Positions 36,096-42,848 of a DNA stretch of 64,000 nt are shown here, in pieces. Under the pieces are notes generated by a model. That model searched no databases. It saw only the letters and a list, made by a program, of their open reading frames with translations, and was not told the DNA's origin. This stretch comes from Pedobacter cryoconitis (lineage in GTDB: Bacteria; Bacteroidota; Bacteroidia; Sphingobacteriales; Sphingobacteriaceae). The first letter of the stretch is position 1, and every line of letters starts with the position of its first letter. Made by a program: the position numbers and the translations under genes. The stretch is taken from NCBI RefSeq assembly GCF_014207135.1, contig NZ_JACHCC010000010.1, positions 124,001 to 188,000 on the forward strand. Direction: 5' to 3'.

Positions 36096-36347
36096 CTATG
36101 ATTTCAGATAAACGAAAAACTTAGATCCAGCAGGTAATTGTGGTTGTGCAACCGATTTTGCCTGTCCATCAGCAATATACTGTAATATATTTGCTGGCAG
36201 AGGTGATACAGGAAAGGTTCCTCCTTGAACATAAATGGCACAAACTGTTGGGCCATTTAAACAACCAGGTGCACCTGTAATCTTACTGTAGCTAGATGCC
36301 AGTGTAGGATCGCCTACACCATTATATGCATACCAAAAATTAGCCAT
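36096..36347 (-). CDS. Cys-motif small protein, array member 4
   Basis: 83 residues, almost identical to member 3 (Ala for Ser in TLASSYS, Ala for Val in PAGSK). Unlike member 3 it still has the 31-bp element upstream at 36400-36430, so it is probably the parent copy of the duplication. Both Cys are present. Confidence 0.75.
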   Translation of the reverse strand: MANFWYAYNGVGDPTLASSYSKITGAPGCLNGPTVCAIYVQGGTFPVSPLPANILQYIADGQAKSVAQPQLPAGSKFFVYLKS

Positions 36348-36399
36348 ATTATTGGAATGTTTTTATAGATCAAAAAACATTAGAAAACTTTAAGTTAAA

Positions 36400-36430
36400 C
36401 CTACTCTGGTTGGGGTTTTCGGCATCCCCC
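36400..36430 (-). repeat. 31-bp leader element, copy 3
   Basis: More divergent (CTCTGGTTGGGGTTTTCGG, then CATCCCCC). It lies 52 bp before array member 4. The core GGGGTTTTCGG is kept. Confidence 0.65.
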
Positions 36431-36572
36431 CTATAAGGATTGATATTTACAATAAAAAGAACAGCTAGTATTGTTAATTAATGATGATGCTAAAAATAAA
36501 ATATCCTTAAAATATTCACTGAATTGTTTGTGATGTTGTTATTGCAAGAGTCGCGACCGAAGATATCATCAA

Positions 36573-36839
36573 CTATGAACTCGCTTTCATGTAAACGAAA
36601 TATTTAGTTCCGATTGGTAACTGTGGTTCAGGTACCAGATTTGAAAGTCCGTTTGCAATATAAGTCAGAAGATTTCCTGATAATGGAGATATTGGAGCAA
36701 TTCCTCCGTCTGGAGCATAAATAGCACATACAAAAGCACCGCTATCACATCCAGGTTTACCAGCTATTCTGCTGTAATTTCTAGCTAGTGTTGGATCACC
36801 AGCTGTTCCACCAACGTAGGCATACCAAGTCTTTGCCAT
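36573..36839 (-). CDS. Cys-motif small protein, array member 5
   Basis: 88 residues: MAKTWYAYVGGTAGDPT, PGCDSGAFVCAIYA, PLSGNLLTYIANGL, PQLPIGTKYFVYMK. Both Cys are present. It is the first intact gene downstream of operator copy c (37080-37093), which may drive the run of members 5 to 1. Hairpin and 31-bp element lie upstream. Confidence 0.75.
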   Translation of the reverse strand: MAKTWYAYVGGTAGDPTLARNYSRIAGKPGCDSGAFVCAIYAPDGGIAPISPLSGNLLTYIANGLSNLVPEPQLPIGTKYFVYMKASS

Positions 36840-36892
36840 AATATTAGGATGTTTTTATAGATCAAAAAACATCAGAAAACTTTAAAATTAAA

Positions 36893-36923
36893 CCTACTCT
36901 TTTTAGGGTTTTCGGTTTCTCCC
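36893..36923 (-). repeat. 31-bp leader element, copy 4
   Basis: Reads CCTACTCTTTTTAGGGTTTT, then CGGTTTCTCCC; 53 bp before array member 5. Here it forms the last codons of a decayed reading frame (36903-37058). Confidence 0.7.
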
Positions 36924-37058
36924 TTGTTCCTGTTGCCAGGTGAATTGGCCATTAAAGAATGCGGCTGCTGCAGACAGTATTTGCGTTTTCAATGGACTAT
37001 CTATTGTGACCTCTAGATGCCATAATAGATGATCTGTTAACCATACTACTAAGTTAAC
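36903..37058 (-). pseudogene. decayed reading frame without start codon
   Basis: An open minus-strand frame of about 50 codons has protein-like text (WLTDHLLWHLEVTIDS, PLKTQILSAAAAFFNG, QFTWQQEQGRNRKP, stop). It has no start codon: a TGA precedes it within the -7 region of promoter c. It may be the remains of a gene that once used that promoter, or simply the long leader of array member 5. I do not recognise the family. Confidence 0.35.
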
Positions 37059-37093
37059 TCAATCCCTTTTGATCTACTAGGGCCAAAAGTCAC
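37049..37093 (-). promoter_or_regulatory. operator copy c and -7 element
   Basis: GGGCCAAAAGTCAC (37080-37093), a weaker motif copy, is followed on the minus strand after exactly 23 bp by TAACTTAG (37056-37049). The exact spacing supports function despite two mismatches. It points toward array members 5 to 1. Confidence 0.6.
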
Positions 37094-37172
37094 ATACTGT
37101 AAGTCAGTATTTTATTTGGAATATGATGATTTGATTTCCAGTTAGATTAATAGCGATTTTAAAGGAGGGAAG

Positions 37173-37243
37173 ATTAAATGTGTAGTACGATATTATTAGC
37201 TATAATTTATTTACAGCTAATAATATCGTACTACACATTTAAT
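37173..37243. terminator. long inverted repeat after the 107-aa gene
   Basis: Perfect 29-bp arms (37173-37201 and 37215-37243; core GTAGTACGATATTATTAGCT) with a 13-base AT-rich loop. It lies 92 bp beyond the stop of the 107-residue gene and separates that operon from promoter c. Confidence 0.7.
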
Positions 37244-37334
37244 AGGTAAATAAGTGGCTGATAGCCATTGTTTGCATCCATAGTAGCTTAGTACAAATTA
37301 GCTTACCAGATGGAGAATTTAATCAGAGACATAT

Positions 37335-37658
37335 TTATAATGACGCCTCATTCTGAATTTGGCTGATTTCTCTGGCTTTCCCATTAGTAGGGGTGGCGGA
37401 CATTCTAACTTCTAATGGAACGGGAGGGAAGTTGGATGATGGCTGCCCCTTACCTTTTGCCAAAGCACGGATTATATAAAACAGTAAGCCTGGCGTGCCT
37501 TCCAGATCAGGTCTTCGTTCCGGGTCATCAGGAAGTTCATCAGCAAAAATAGCAGATAAGTAGGGACCGTTGACAGTTTCCGGTGCTTTTTCTAAAACCT
37601 GATAACTGTCTGGATCGCAAATATCGAGTTCATTGTTAATAAATTGATACCAAGGCAT
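37335..37658 (-). CDS. divergent member of the small-protein family, Cys lost (107 aa)
   Basis: The family pattern is recognisable but drifted: MPWYQFINNELDICDPDSY (W-Y, DP-SY), APETVNGPYLSAIFAD where other members have PGCxxGxxVCAIYA, then LLFYIIRALAKGKGQPSSNF, and an extra C-terminal tail of about 25 residues. Both conserved Cys are replaced (Glu-Thr and Ser). It is the last gene of an operon with two glycosyltransferases, 12 bp after one of them, so it is linked to them by transcription. Confidence 0.65.
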   Translation of the reverse strand: MPWYQFINNELDICDPDSYQVLEKAPETVNGPYLSAIFADELPDDPERRPDLEGTPGLLFYIIRALAKGKGQPSSNFPPVPLEVRMSATPTNGKAREISQIQNEASL

Positions 37659-37670
37659 ATAATGTAATTT

Positions 37671-38363
37671 TTAATAATTGTACCTACTCTTTTCCGGGTT
37701 TTCGGTTTTCCCCTCATATTTGACATCCATCCATCGTATTGCATGTTTCTTGTGACCTGGTTTTTCAAATGGCTTTAGAGTTGTATTTCCGGCATGTAAA
37801 GTGGCAATAAAGCCATCTGTATAATCGTGAGCATGAATTTTTGCGCCGGTATTCCATATATAATCATAATCCTCACCAATATGGATATCTTTGAAAGGAT
37901 GATCCTTCCAGAAAGATTTTCTGTAAGCCATTGTTGCTCCGGCAAGCCAGGGACGTTCTGTATCTTTATTTGCATAGTTCCAGAACTTGTTAACCAGAGG
38001 AGAGAAAAATAAGATCTGATTTAGTCCGCAAATATCAGCATCAGATTGGGTTAAAGCAGCAATTTGTCTGCTGATCCAGTCATGAGCATACCAATCATCA
38101 TCATCCCAGTGCATAATAATTTCACCACTAGCTCTTTCACAGGCATAGTTCCTTTTTTTTCCAATAGTTCCAATAGGGTCAACATAGAAATATTTGATAC
38201 GGCGGTGATCCGGTAGTATCGATCTTACTGACTCTTTTCCATCATCAATAATGACTAGTTCAACATTTCTATAGTCCTGGTTAAGGAAATAATCAGCAGC
38301 TAAAGCCACAAAATTTGGCCGGTTTGCTGTTGGCATTATACAAGATACATAAGGAGAACTCAT
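37671..38363 (-). CDS. GT2-like glycosyltransferase (single domain)
   Basis: 230 residues, GT-A fold: PYVSCIMPTANRPNFVALA, ELVIIDDG, then HWDDDDWYAHDW as nucleotide-sugar/metal site, and AHDYTDGFIATLHAGNTT near the C-terminus. No membrane segment. Its last residues (GKTENPEKSR) are encoded by copy 5 of the 31-bp element, a tail absent from related enzymes. Its start overlaps the stop of the upstream paralogue, and the 107-residue small gene follows 12 bp downstream. Confidence 0.85.
   Translation of the reverse strand: MSSPYVSCIMPTANRPNFVALAADYFLNQDYRNVELVIIDDGKESVRSILPDHRRIKYFYVDPIGTIGKKRNYACERASGEIIMHWDDDDWYAHDWISRQIAALTQSDADICGLNQILFFSPLVNKFWNYANKDTERPWLAGATMAYRKSFWKDHPFKDIHIGEDYDYIWNTGAKIHAHDYTDGFIATLHAGNTTLKPFEKPGHKKHAIRWMDVKYEGKTENPEKSRYNY
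37683..37713 (-). repeat. 31-bp element, copy 5, inside a coding end
   Basis: Reads CCTACTCTTTTCCGGGTTTT, then CGGTTTTCCCC. Unlike the other copies it lies within a gene, encoding the C-terminal GKTENPEKSR of the glycosyltransferase, while still sitting 25 bp upstream of a small-protein gene. Confidence 0.65.
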
Positions 38364-39025
38364 TATTTTTCTTCATTAGTAGGTTCTTTCCAGGTAGAGG
38401 CATGTTTTTTGTGCTTGGGATTCTCGATAGGCTTTATACTAGTATTATGGGCATGTAAAAGTGCAACGAAGCCTTCCGTATAATCCAGTGCGTAAGTTTT
38501 TGCCCCCGAGTTCCATACAAAATCATAATCTTCGCCAACCTGTATATCAATGAATTGATGCTGTTGCCAGAATGATTTTCTATAAGCCATAGTGGCGCCA
38601 CATAACCAGGGTTTCTCCATATCGCTGTCTTCATACATCCAGCGTTTATCGACAGAGGGAGAATAAAATATCACTTTGTTTAACCCTGTTATATCTGCAT
38701 CAGTGGTTAATAAAGCATTTATTTGTTTGCTGATCCAATCGTCGGCATACCAGTCATCATCATCCCAGTGCATGATGATTTCTCCCTGGGCTTTTTTACA
38801 GGCATAATTGCGTTTAATACCAATAGTACCTAGGGGTTCGGTGTAGAAATATTTGATTTTTGGATGGTTAGGTATAAGTGACGATGCTGATTCTATACCA
38901 TCGTCAATAATGACAAGTTCTGCATTTGGATAATCCTGCTGTAAAAAATAATCAATGGCAAAAGGAATAAATTTTTGCCTGTTTGCCGTAGGCATTATAC
39001 AGGATACAAGTGGTTGTTGATTCAT
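38363..39025 (-). CDS. GT2-like glycosyltransferase (single domain)
   Basis: 220 residues with PLVSCIMPTANRQKFIPFAI, ELVIIDDG, HWDDDDWYADDW and the family C-terminus (YTEGFVALLHAHNTSIKP, then NPKHKKHAS). Close paralogue of the genes at 37671, 40564, 43568 and 46621. Second gene of the operon that starts with small protein 39063-39341 (37 bp upstream). Confidence 0.87.
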   Translation of the reverse strand: MNQQPLVSCIMPTANRQKFIPFAIDYFLQQDYPNAELVIIDDGIESASSLIPNHPKIKYFYTEPLGTIGIKRNYACKKAQGEIIMHWDDDDWYADDWISKQINALLTTDADITGLNKVIFYSPSVDKRWMYEDSDMEKPWLCGATMAYRKSFWQQHQFIDIQVGEDYDFVWNSGAKTYALDYTEGFVALLHAHNTSIKPIENPKHKKHASTWKEPTNEEK

Positions 39026-39062
39026 TATGAAATAATTTATATGTTAAACGGTCTGGTTTGTC

Positions 39063-39341
39063 TTAATCTCTTACATAAACAAAACATTTTTCACGTACTC
39101 TGGGATGTGGTGGTTGTGATCCTCCAGATACCATAGCCTCAGCGATATATTGCTGAATATTAGCTGATAAAGGAGAATGAGGTGTGACATGACCGTTACC
39201 AGCATAAATTGCACATATAAATTTGCCAGTTTCACCACCCGGTTTATTATTTACTCTTCTATAGCTTGAAGCATGATAAGGATCGCCGACACCGTTATAA
39301 CAGTACCATCCCTTGTTCTCGTATTTTTTCCATTTTCCCAT
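39063..39341 (-). CDS. Cys-motif small protein heading a glycosyltransferase operon
   Basis: 92 residues: MGKWKKYENKGWYCYNGVGD, PGGETGKFICAIYAG, PLSANIQQYIAEAM, then PHPRVREKCFVYVRD. The second family Cys is kept; the first is Gly. Two other Cys occur (WYCYN and KCFVY). It is the first gene of the operon running to 37335, with operator copy d and the 31-bp element upstream. Confidence 0.75.
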   Translation of the reverse strand: MGKWKKYENKGWYCYNGVGDPYHASSYRRVNNKPGGETGKFICAIYAGNGHVTPHSPLSANIQQYIAEAMVSGGSQPPHPRVREKCFVYVRD

Positions 39342-39389
39342 GTTTTTTTGTTTTTTTGATTAAAAAAGAACTAAAAAATTTTAGTGTAA

Positions 39390-39420
39390 ACCTACTCTGT
39401 TCAGGGTTTTCGGTTTCTCC
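39390..39420 (-). repeat. 31-bp leader element, copy 6
   Basis: Reads CCTACTCTGTTCAGGGTTTT, then CGGTTTCTCCC. It lies 48 bp before the small-protein start and 13 bp beyond the -7 element of promoter d, so it should be at the very 5' end of the transcript. Confidence 0.75.
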
Positions 39421-39433
39421 CGTATTGTGTTCT

Positions 39434-39478
39434 TAAAATTAGCTAAAACATCATCCCATTGACAGGGTCAGATGTCCC
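39434..39478 (-). promoter_or_regulatory. operator copy d and -7 element
   Basis: GGGTCAGATGTCCC (39465-39478), then 23 bp, then TAATTTTA (39441-39434) on the minus strand. It drives the operon small protein / glycosyltransferase / glycosyltransferase / small protein. Confidence 0.75.
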
Positions 39479-39497
39479 GAAATATATTATGAATGGA

Positions 39498-40199
39498 TTA
39501 TATTTGGTCATTTAATACCTTGCGAATGCCTATTGTTGTTTGTTCATCCAATAGCTGGCTTTTATTCATGAAGTTTTCAAAGTGTGCATAGTTCCACGTA
39601 TTTTCACCATGATAGACATAGATATATAAAAAAGGAACATCCTCAATTTTGTACAAAAGTTTTCTTGCTGATAAAAATGTAATCACATGAGTATCTTCAC
39701 CCCGATCTCTGCTTGCATACTGATTTTGTAATAATATTTCCTTTCTGCACAGAATAGTTCCGTCCCAGGTATAAGAGAATGAGCAGTATGCCTTTTTCGT
39801 AGTAGTATCGTATAATAAGATACGTGACAAAACACTGGCCTGATAATATTGACTGATAGCTCTCAGACTATTAAATTGATAAGATAACCTGCTGGTATGG
39901 TGCCAGTCATCATCATCCCACATACAGACAAAGTCTCCTGTACATTTATAAACTGCATGATTTCTTGCTTCACCCAATGAATCCGTAACCGGACGCTCAA
40001 TCTGTAGAATCTTTAATGCCTCATTTTGCTTTGCCGTTTCAATGATAAGCCGGCTTTTGGTGTCTTTTTTTTGGTAAGAAATCACCAGCTCTTTATTAGG
40101 GTAATTTTGCAGTTCAAAACAATAAATGGCTCTTTTTAGTAATGAAGGGCGGTTATTTGTAATACAAATACAAGAAATCAGCGGATAAGTCAACTCCAT
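39498..40199 (-). CDS. GT2-like glycosyltransferase, second subtype
   Basis: 233 residues: PLISCICITNNRPSLLKRAI at the start, ELVISYQK where the first subtype has IIDDG, a metal site MWDDDDWHHTSRL, and YIYVYHGENTWNYAHFENFM near the end. It is a paralogue of the enzyme at 42849-43571. Soluble. It follows a Cys-motif small protein by 18 bp in the operon from promoter e. Confidence 0.82.
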   Translation of the reverse strand: MELTYPLISCICITNNRPSLLKRAIYCFELQNYPNKELVISYQKKDTKSRLIIETAKQNEALKILQIERPVTDSLGEARNHAVYKCTGDFVCMWDDDDWHHTSRLSYQFNSLRAISQYYQASVLSRILLYDTTTKKAYCSFSYTWDGTILCRKEILLQNQYASRDRGEDTHVITFLSARKLLYKIEDVPFLYIYVYHGENTWNYAHFENFMNKSQLLDEQTTIGIRKVLNDQI

Positions 40200-40217
40200 A
40201 ATCAGAGAAATTAGATT

Positions 40218-40472
40218 TTAATCTTTTAGATACACATATTTCTTAGTGTTATAAGGGAATTCAGGTTGTAACTGTGTAGTAGTTAGTGCGTCACTGATAT
40301 ATTGTTGGATATTTTTAGACAATGGTTCCAGTGGGTGGATACCATTGTCGGTAGCATATATTGCACAAATTTTAGTACCACATAAGCAACTGTGTTTTAT
40401 TGTTATCCTGAAGTAGTTCTGGACGTTAGTAGGGTCTTCTCCTCTGATAAAAGCATACCATGATTTAGCCAT
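40218..40472 (-). CDS. Cys-motif small protein heading a glycosyltransferase operon
   Basis: 84 residues: MAKSWYAFIRGEDPTNVQNY, HSCLCGTKICAIYA, PLSKNIQQYISDAL, PEFPYNTKKYVYLKD. Both family Cys are present plus a third (CLC). It has operator copy e 53 bp upstream but neither the 31-bp element nor the start-proximal hairpin. Directly followed by a glycosyltransferase. Confidence 0.75.
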   Translation of the reverse strand: MAKSWYAFIRGEDPTNVQNYFRITIKHSCLCGTKICAIYATDNGIHPLEPLSKNIQQYISDALTTTQLQPEFPYNTKKYVYLKD

Positions 40473-40494
40473 AACGAAATTCTAATGTTTAAAT

Positions 40495-40539
40495 TAAAAT
40501 TAGAAAAAAGCGGATGCTGCAAATAGGGTCATATGTCCC
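40495..40539 (-). promoter_or_regulatory. operator copy e and -7 element
   Basis: GGGTCATATGTCCC (40526-40539), then 23 bp, then TAATTTTA (40502-40495) on the minus strand. Confidence 0.75.
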
Positions 40540-40563
40540 AAAAAATAGCGGCATAAATAAATG

Positions 40564-41208
40564 TTATTGTTTCGGCATTTTATGCCTTGGATTTTCGAAA
40601 TATTTAACCGTTGTATTTCGAGGATGTAAAATGGCTACAAATCCATCTATATATTCGTGAGCAAAAACTTTAGCCCCGGATTTGGTAATGAAGTTGTCAT
40701 CTTCACCTGATTGAAGGTCTTTAAATGGGTGCGTAATCCAGAATGATTTCCAGTAAGCCAGTGTTGCTCCGTTTAACCATTGATTGGGGTTGGACGGATT
40801 ATTTCTATTCATAGCTGTGCCAACCCATAAAGTATCTGTCACGGGTGAAAAAAAATGGATATGTTCTATTCCGCAGATATCTGCTTCGGAAGAAGAAAGA
40901 TATTCTACTTGCCTGGTGATCCAGTCATTGGCATACCAGTCATCATCATCCCAATGCATAATTATTTCTCCCTCAGCCATATTGCAGGCATAATTTCTTT
41001 TGGCACCGATACTCCCCAATGGTTCTGTGTAATAATATTTAATGCGTAAGTCATCAGGTAGTAATGGAGCAATAGAATTTTTTCCGTCGTCTATAATGAC
41101 GAGTTCAGTGTTCTTATAATCCTGACTTAAAAAGTGGTTAAGTGCAAAAGGAATATATTTTTGTCTGTTGGCTGTCGGCATAATGCAGGACACTAATGGT
41201 TGATTCAT
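40564..41208 (-). CDS. GT2-like glycosyltransferase (single domain)
   Basis: 214 residues: PLVSCIMPTANRQKYIPFAL, ELVIIDDG (Asp40-Asp41), HWDDDDW at 85-91, then WLNGATLAYWKSFW and NPRHKMPKQ at the end. First-subtype enzyme, soluble. Its promoter shares operator copy f with the divergent glycosyltransferase at 41337. Confidence 0.87.
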   Translation of the reverse strand: MNQPLVSCIMPTANRQKYIPFALNHFLSQDYKNTELVIIDDGKNSIAPLLPDDLRIKYYYTEPLGSIGAKRNYACNMAEGEIIMHWDDDDWYANDWITRQVEYLSSSEADICGIEHIHFFSPVTDTLWVGTAMNRNNPSNPNQWLNGATLAYWKSFWITHPFKDLQSGEDDNFITKSGAKVFAHEYIDGFVAILHPRNTTVKYFENPRHKMPKQ

Positions 41209-41230
41209 CTTGTCTTATTTTAGTGATGAA

Positions 41231-41320
41231 CTAATTTATACAGCATTAATCTCTTGGCGCAGGGTCATATGTCCCAAAAAACTGATCCCTTATTGTGCAT
41301 TTCAATTTCTTAGTAACTTG
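41231..41320. promoter_or_regulatory. divergent promoters around operator copy f
   Basis: GGGTCATATGTCCC at 41262-41275. Minus side: 23 bp to TAAATTAG (41238-41231) for the gene ending at 40564. Plus side: 38 bp to TAACTTG (41314-41320) for the gene starting at 41337. Confidence 0.78.
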
Positions 41321-41336
41321 TCGTAAATGAATTACA

Positions 41337-42065
41337 ATGATGGAAGAAAAAATAGAAATTGATATTGTTATTTTAAGTTATGGGCAAACTGAAGAATTAA
41401 AAAATACCACTATAAACTGCATTAACTCATTGGTTACCTCAGAGAATCCCGACCAGATCAAATTCAATATTATAGTTGTTGAGTCGGAGAAAAAAATGCA
41501 GCCGTATCAATACGAACATAGTATAACCACTTATCCAGAGCAGGAATTCGGTTATCACAGATATATGAATATAGGTATAGATATGACTTCAGCACCTTTT
41601 ATCTGTATATGTAATAATGACCTGATTTTTCATCCGGGATGGGCAACTGAAATACTGCGACCATTTCATCAGTTTCAGGATGTTTTCAGTGCTTCTCCAT
41701 TCTGTTCTGTACATCATCCTAAAATGGGCTTTAAGATGAATGATGGTTTGAAATTGGGCTATCGGATCAGATATGAAGTTTCTGGCTGGTGTCTTTTTTT
41801 TAGGCGGGATATATTGCGTTTAATGGGTAAACTGGATGAAAATTATATATTCTGGTGCGCCGATAATGATTATGCAAATACACTCTGGGTATTAAAATTA
41901 AATCATGTTTTAGTGACCTCTTCCATAGTCGATCACTTGGAAAATAAGACCTTAAAATTGCAGACTCCGGAAAGACAAAATGAATTAACGGAAATGGAGG
42001 GAGTATATCTGGGAAAAAAATGGAAACATCGAACTGGCGAAGGATGGGTTTCATTAATGCTATAA
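41337..42065 (+). CDS. GT2-like glycosyltransferase, third subtype
   Basis: 242 residues: IDIVILSYGQTEEL, IKFNIIVVESEKKMQPY, a CICNNDLIFHPGW segment in the DxD position, and FWCADNDYANTL as acidic acceptor-side motif. A paralogue lies at 45514-46233. No membrane segments. Start could be the first or second of two adjacent ATGs. Probably co-transcribed with the next gene (53-bp gap). Confidence 0.8.
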   Translation: MMEEKIEIDIVILSYGQTEELKNTTINCINSLVTSENPDQIKFNIIVVESEKKMQPYQYEHSITTYPEQEFGYHRYMNIGIDMTSAPFICICNNDLIFHPGWATEILRPFHQFQDVFSASPFCSVHHPKMGFKMNDGLKLGYRIRYEVSGWCLFFRRDILRLMGKLDENYIFWCADNDYANTLWVLKLNHVLVTSSIVDHLENKTLKLQTPERQNELTEMEGVYLGKKWKHRTGEGWVSLML

Positions 42066-42118
42066 AACTAGATTCCCTCTTTTGTGTAATTTGTTGTAAA
42101 TGAGAAAACAATGATAAT

Positions 42119-42829
42119 ATGAAAATATATTTAATTAGTTACGGCGATGTGAAATATGCATCACAAAAAGAGTTTTTTAGAGAAACGGCCTTAGCCTCTT
42201 TATTTTTTGACGAGGTCACTATTTTCGGCCCTGAAGATATTGAACCATCATTCAGTAAACATTTTCACAATGTTCTGAAACAGGGAAGGGGCGGGGGCTA
42301 TTGGATATGGAAGCCCTACCTGATACGAAGAGTACTGGAAACTCTGGACGATGATGATATTCTGATTTATTGCGATGCAGGATGTTTGATTAATAGCAAT
42401 GGTGTAGACCGGTTTAATGAATATATAGAACTGCTTATGGAATCCGAAAGTGGATGCATAGGATTTGAACTGCCGCATAAAGAGATAGAATATACTAAAC
42501 GCGAAGTGTTTGATCATTTCGGGTCAGCAGAAGAACTCATCCATTCCAATCAGTTAATGGCTACCGTAATTATGCTGAGGAAGTGTTCGCATGCCACTAT
42601 GCTCATCAATAAATGGTATGAAGCTTTATGTGAAAACCCTTTGTTGTTTACAGATGATAAGGATGATACCGCTCAGTACGCAGATTTTATTGATCATCGT
42701 CATGATCAGAGTATATTTAGCATTCTGCGTAAAACTTATCAGTCAGAGATCATCCCGGATGAAACCTATTTTCTGGATTTTATAAGAGAGGGCCAGCCTT
42801 ATCCAATCTGGGCAACCCGTTTGAGATGA
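42119..42829 (+). CDS. capsular-polysaccharide-type glycosyltransferase-like protein
   Basis: 236 residues: MKIYLISYGDVKYA, GGGYWIWKPYLIRRVLE, then ILIYCDAGCLIN, which looks like the D-x-G/DxD nucleotide-sugar site of GT32/capsule-type enzymes, and HRHDQSIFSILRK near the C-terminus. This WIWKP...DAGC layout recurs in uncharacterised glycosyltransferase-like proteins of polysaccharide loci. Soluble. No own operator copy; TGTAATTTG at about 42084 could be a weak promoter, otherwise it is in an operon with 41337. Confidence 0.7.
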   Translation: MKIYLISYGDVKYASQKEFFRETALASLFFDEVTIFGPEDIEPSFSKHFHNVLKQGRGGGYWIWKPYLIRRVLETLDDDDILIYCDAGCLINSNGVDRFNEYIELLMESESGCIGFELPHKEIEYTKREVFDHFGSAEELIHSNQLMATVIMLRKCSHATMLINKWYEALCENPLLFTDDKDDTAQYADFIDHRHDQSIFSILRKTYQSEIIPDETYFLDFIREGQPYPIWATRLR

Positions 42830-42848
42830 TAAGGCTGGTTTTATGGTA

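Noticed and set aside
34464..37243. The long perfect palindromes as terminal inverted repeats of an insertion sequence
   Set aside because: Each palindrome is self-contained, the 34464 and 37173 ones differ in sequence, and no transposase lies between or near them.
35071..39420. Six near-identical 31-bp units look at first like a CRISPR or integron array
   Set aside because: Spacings are irregular (about 0.5 to 1.7 kb) and filled by genes; there are no cas genes, no integrase and no attC-like folding around each gene.
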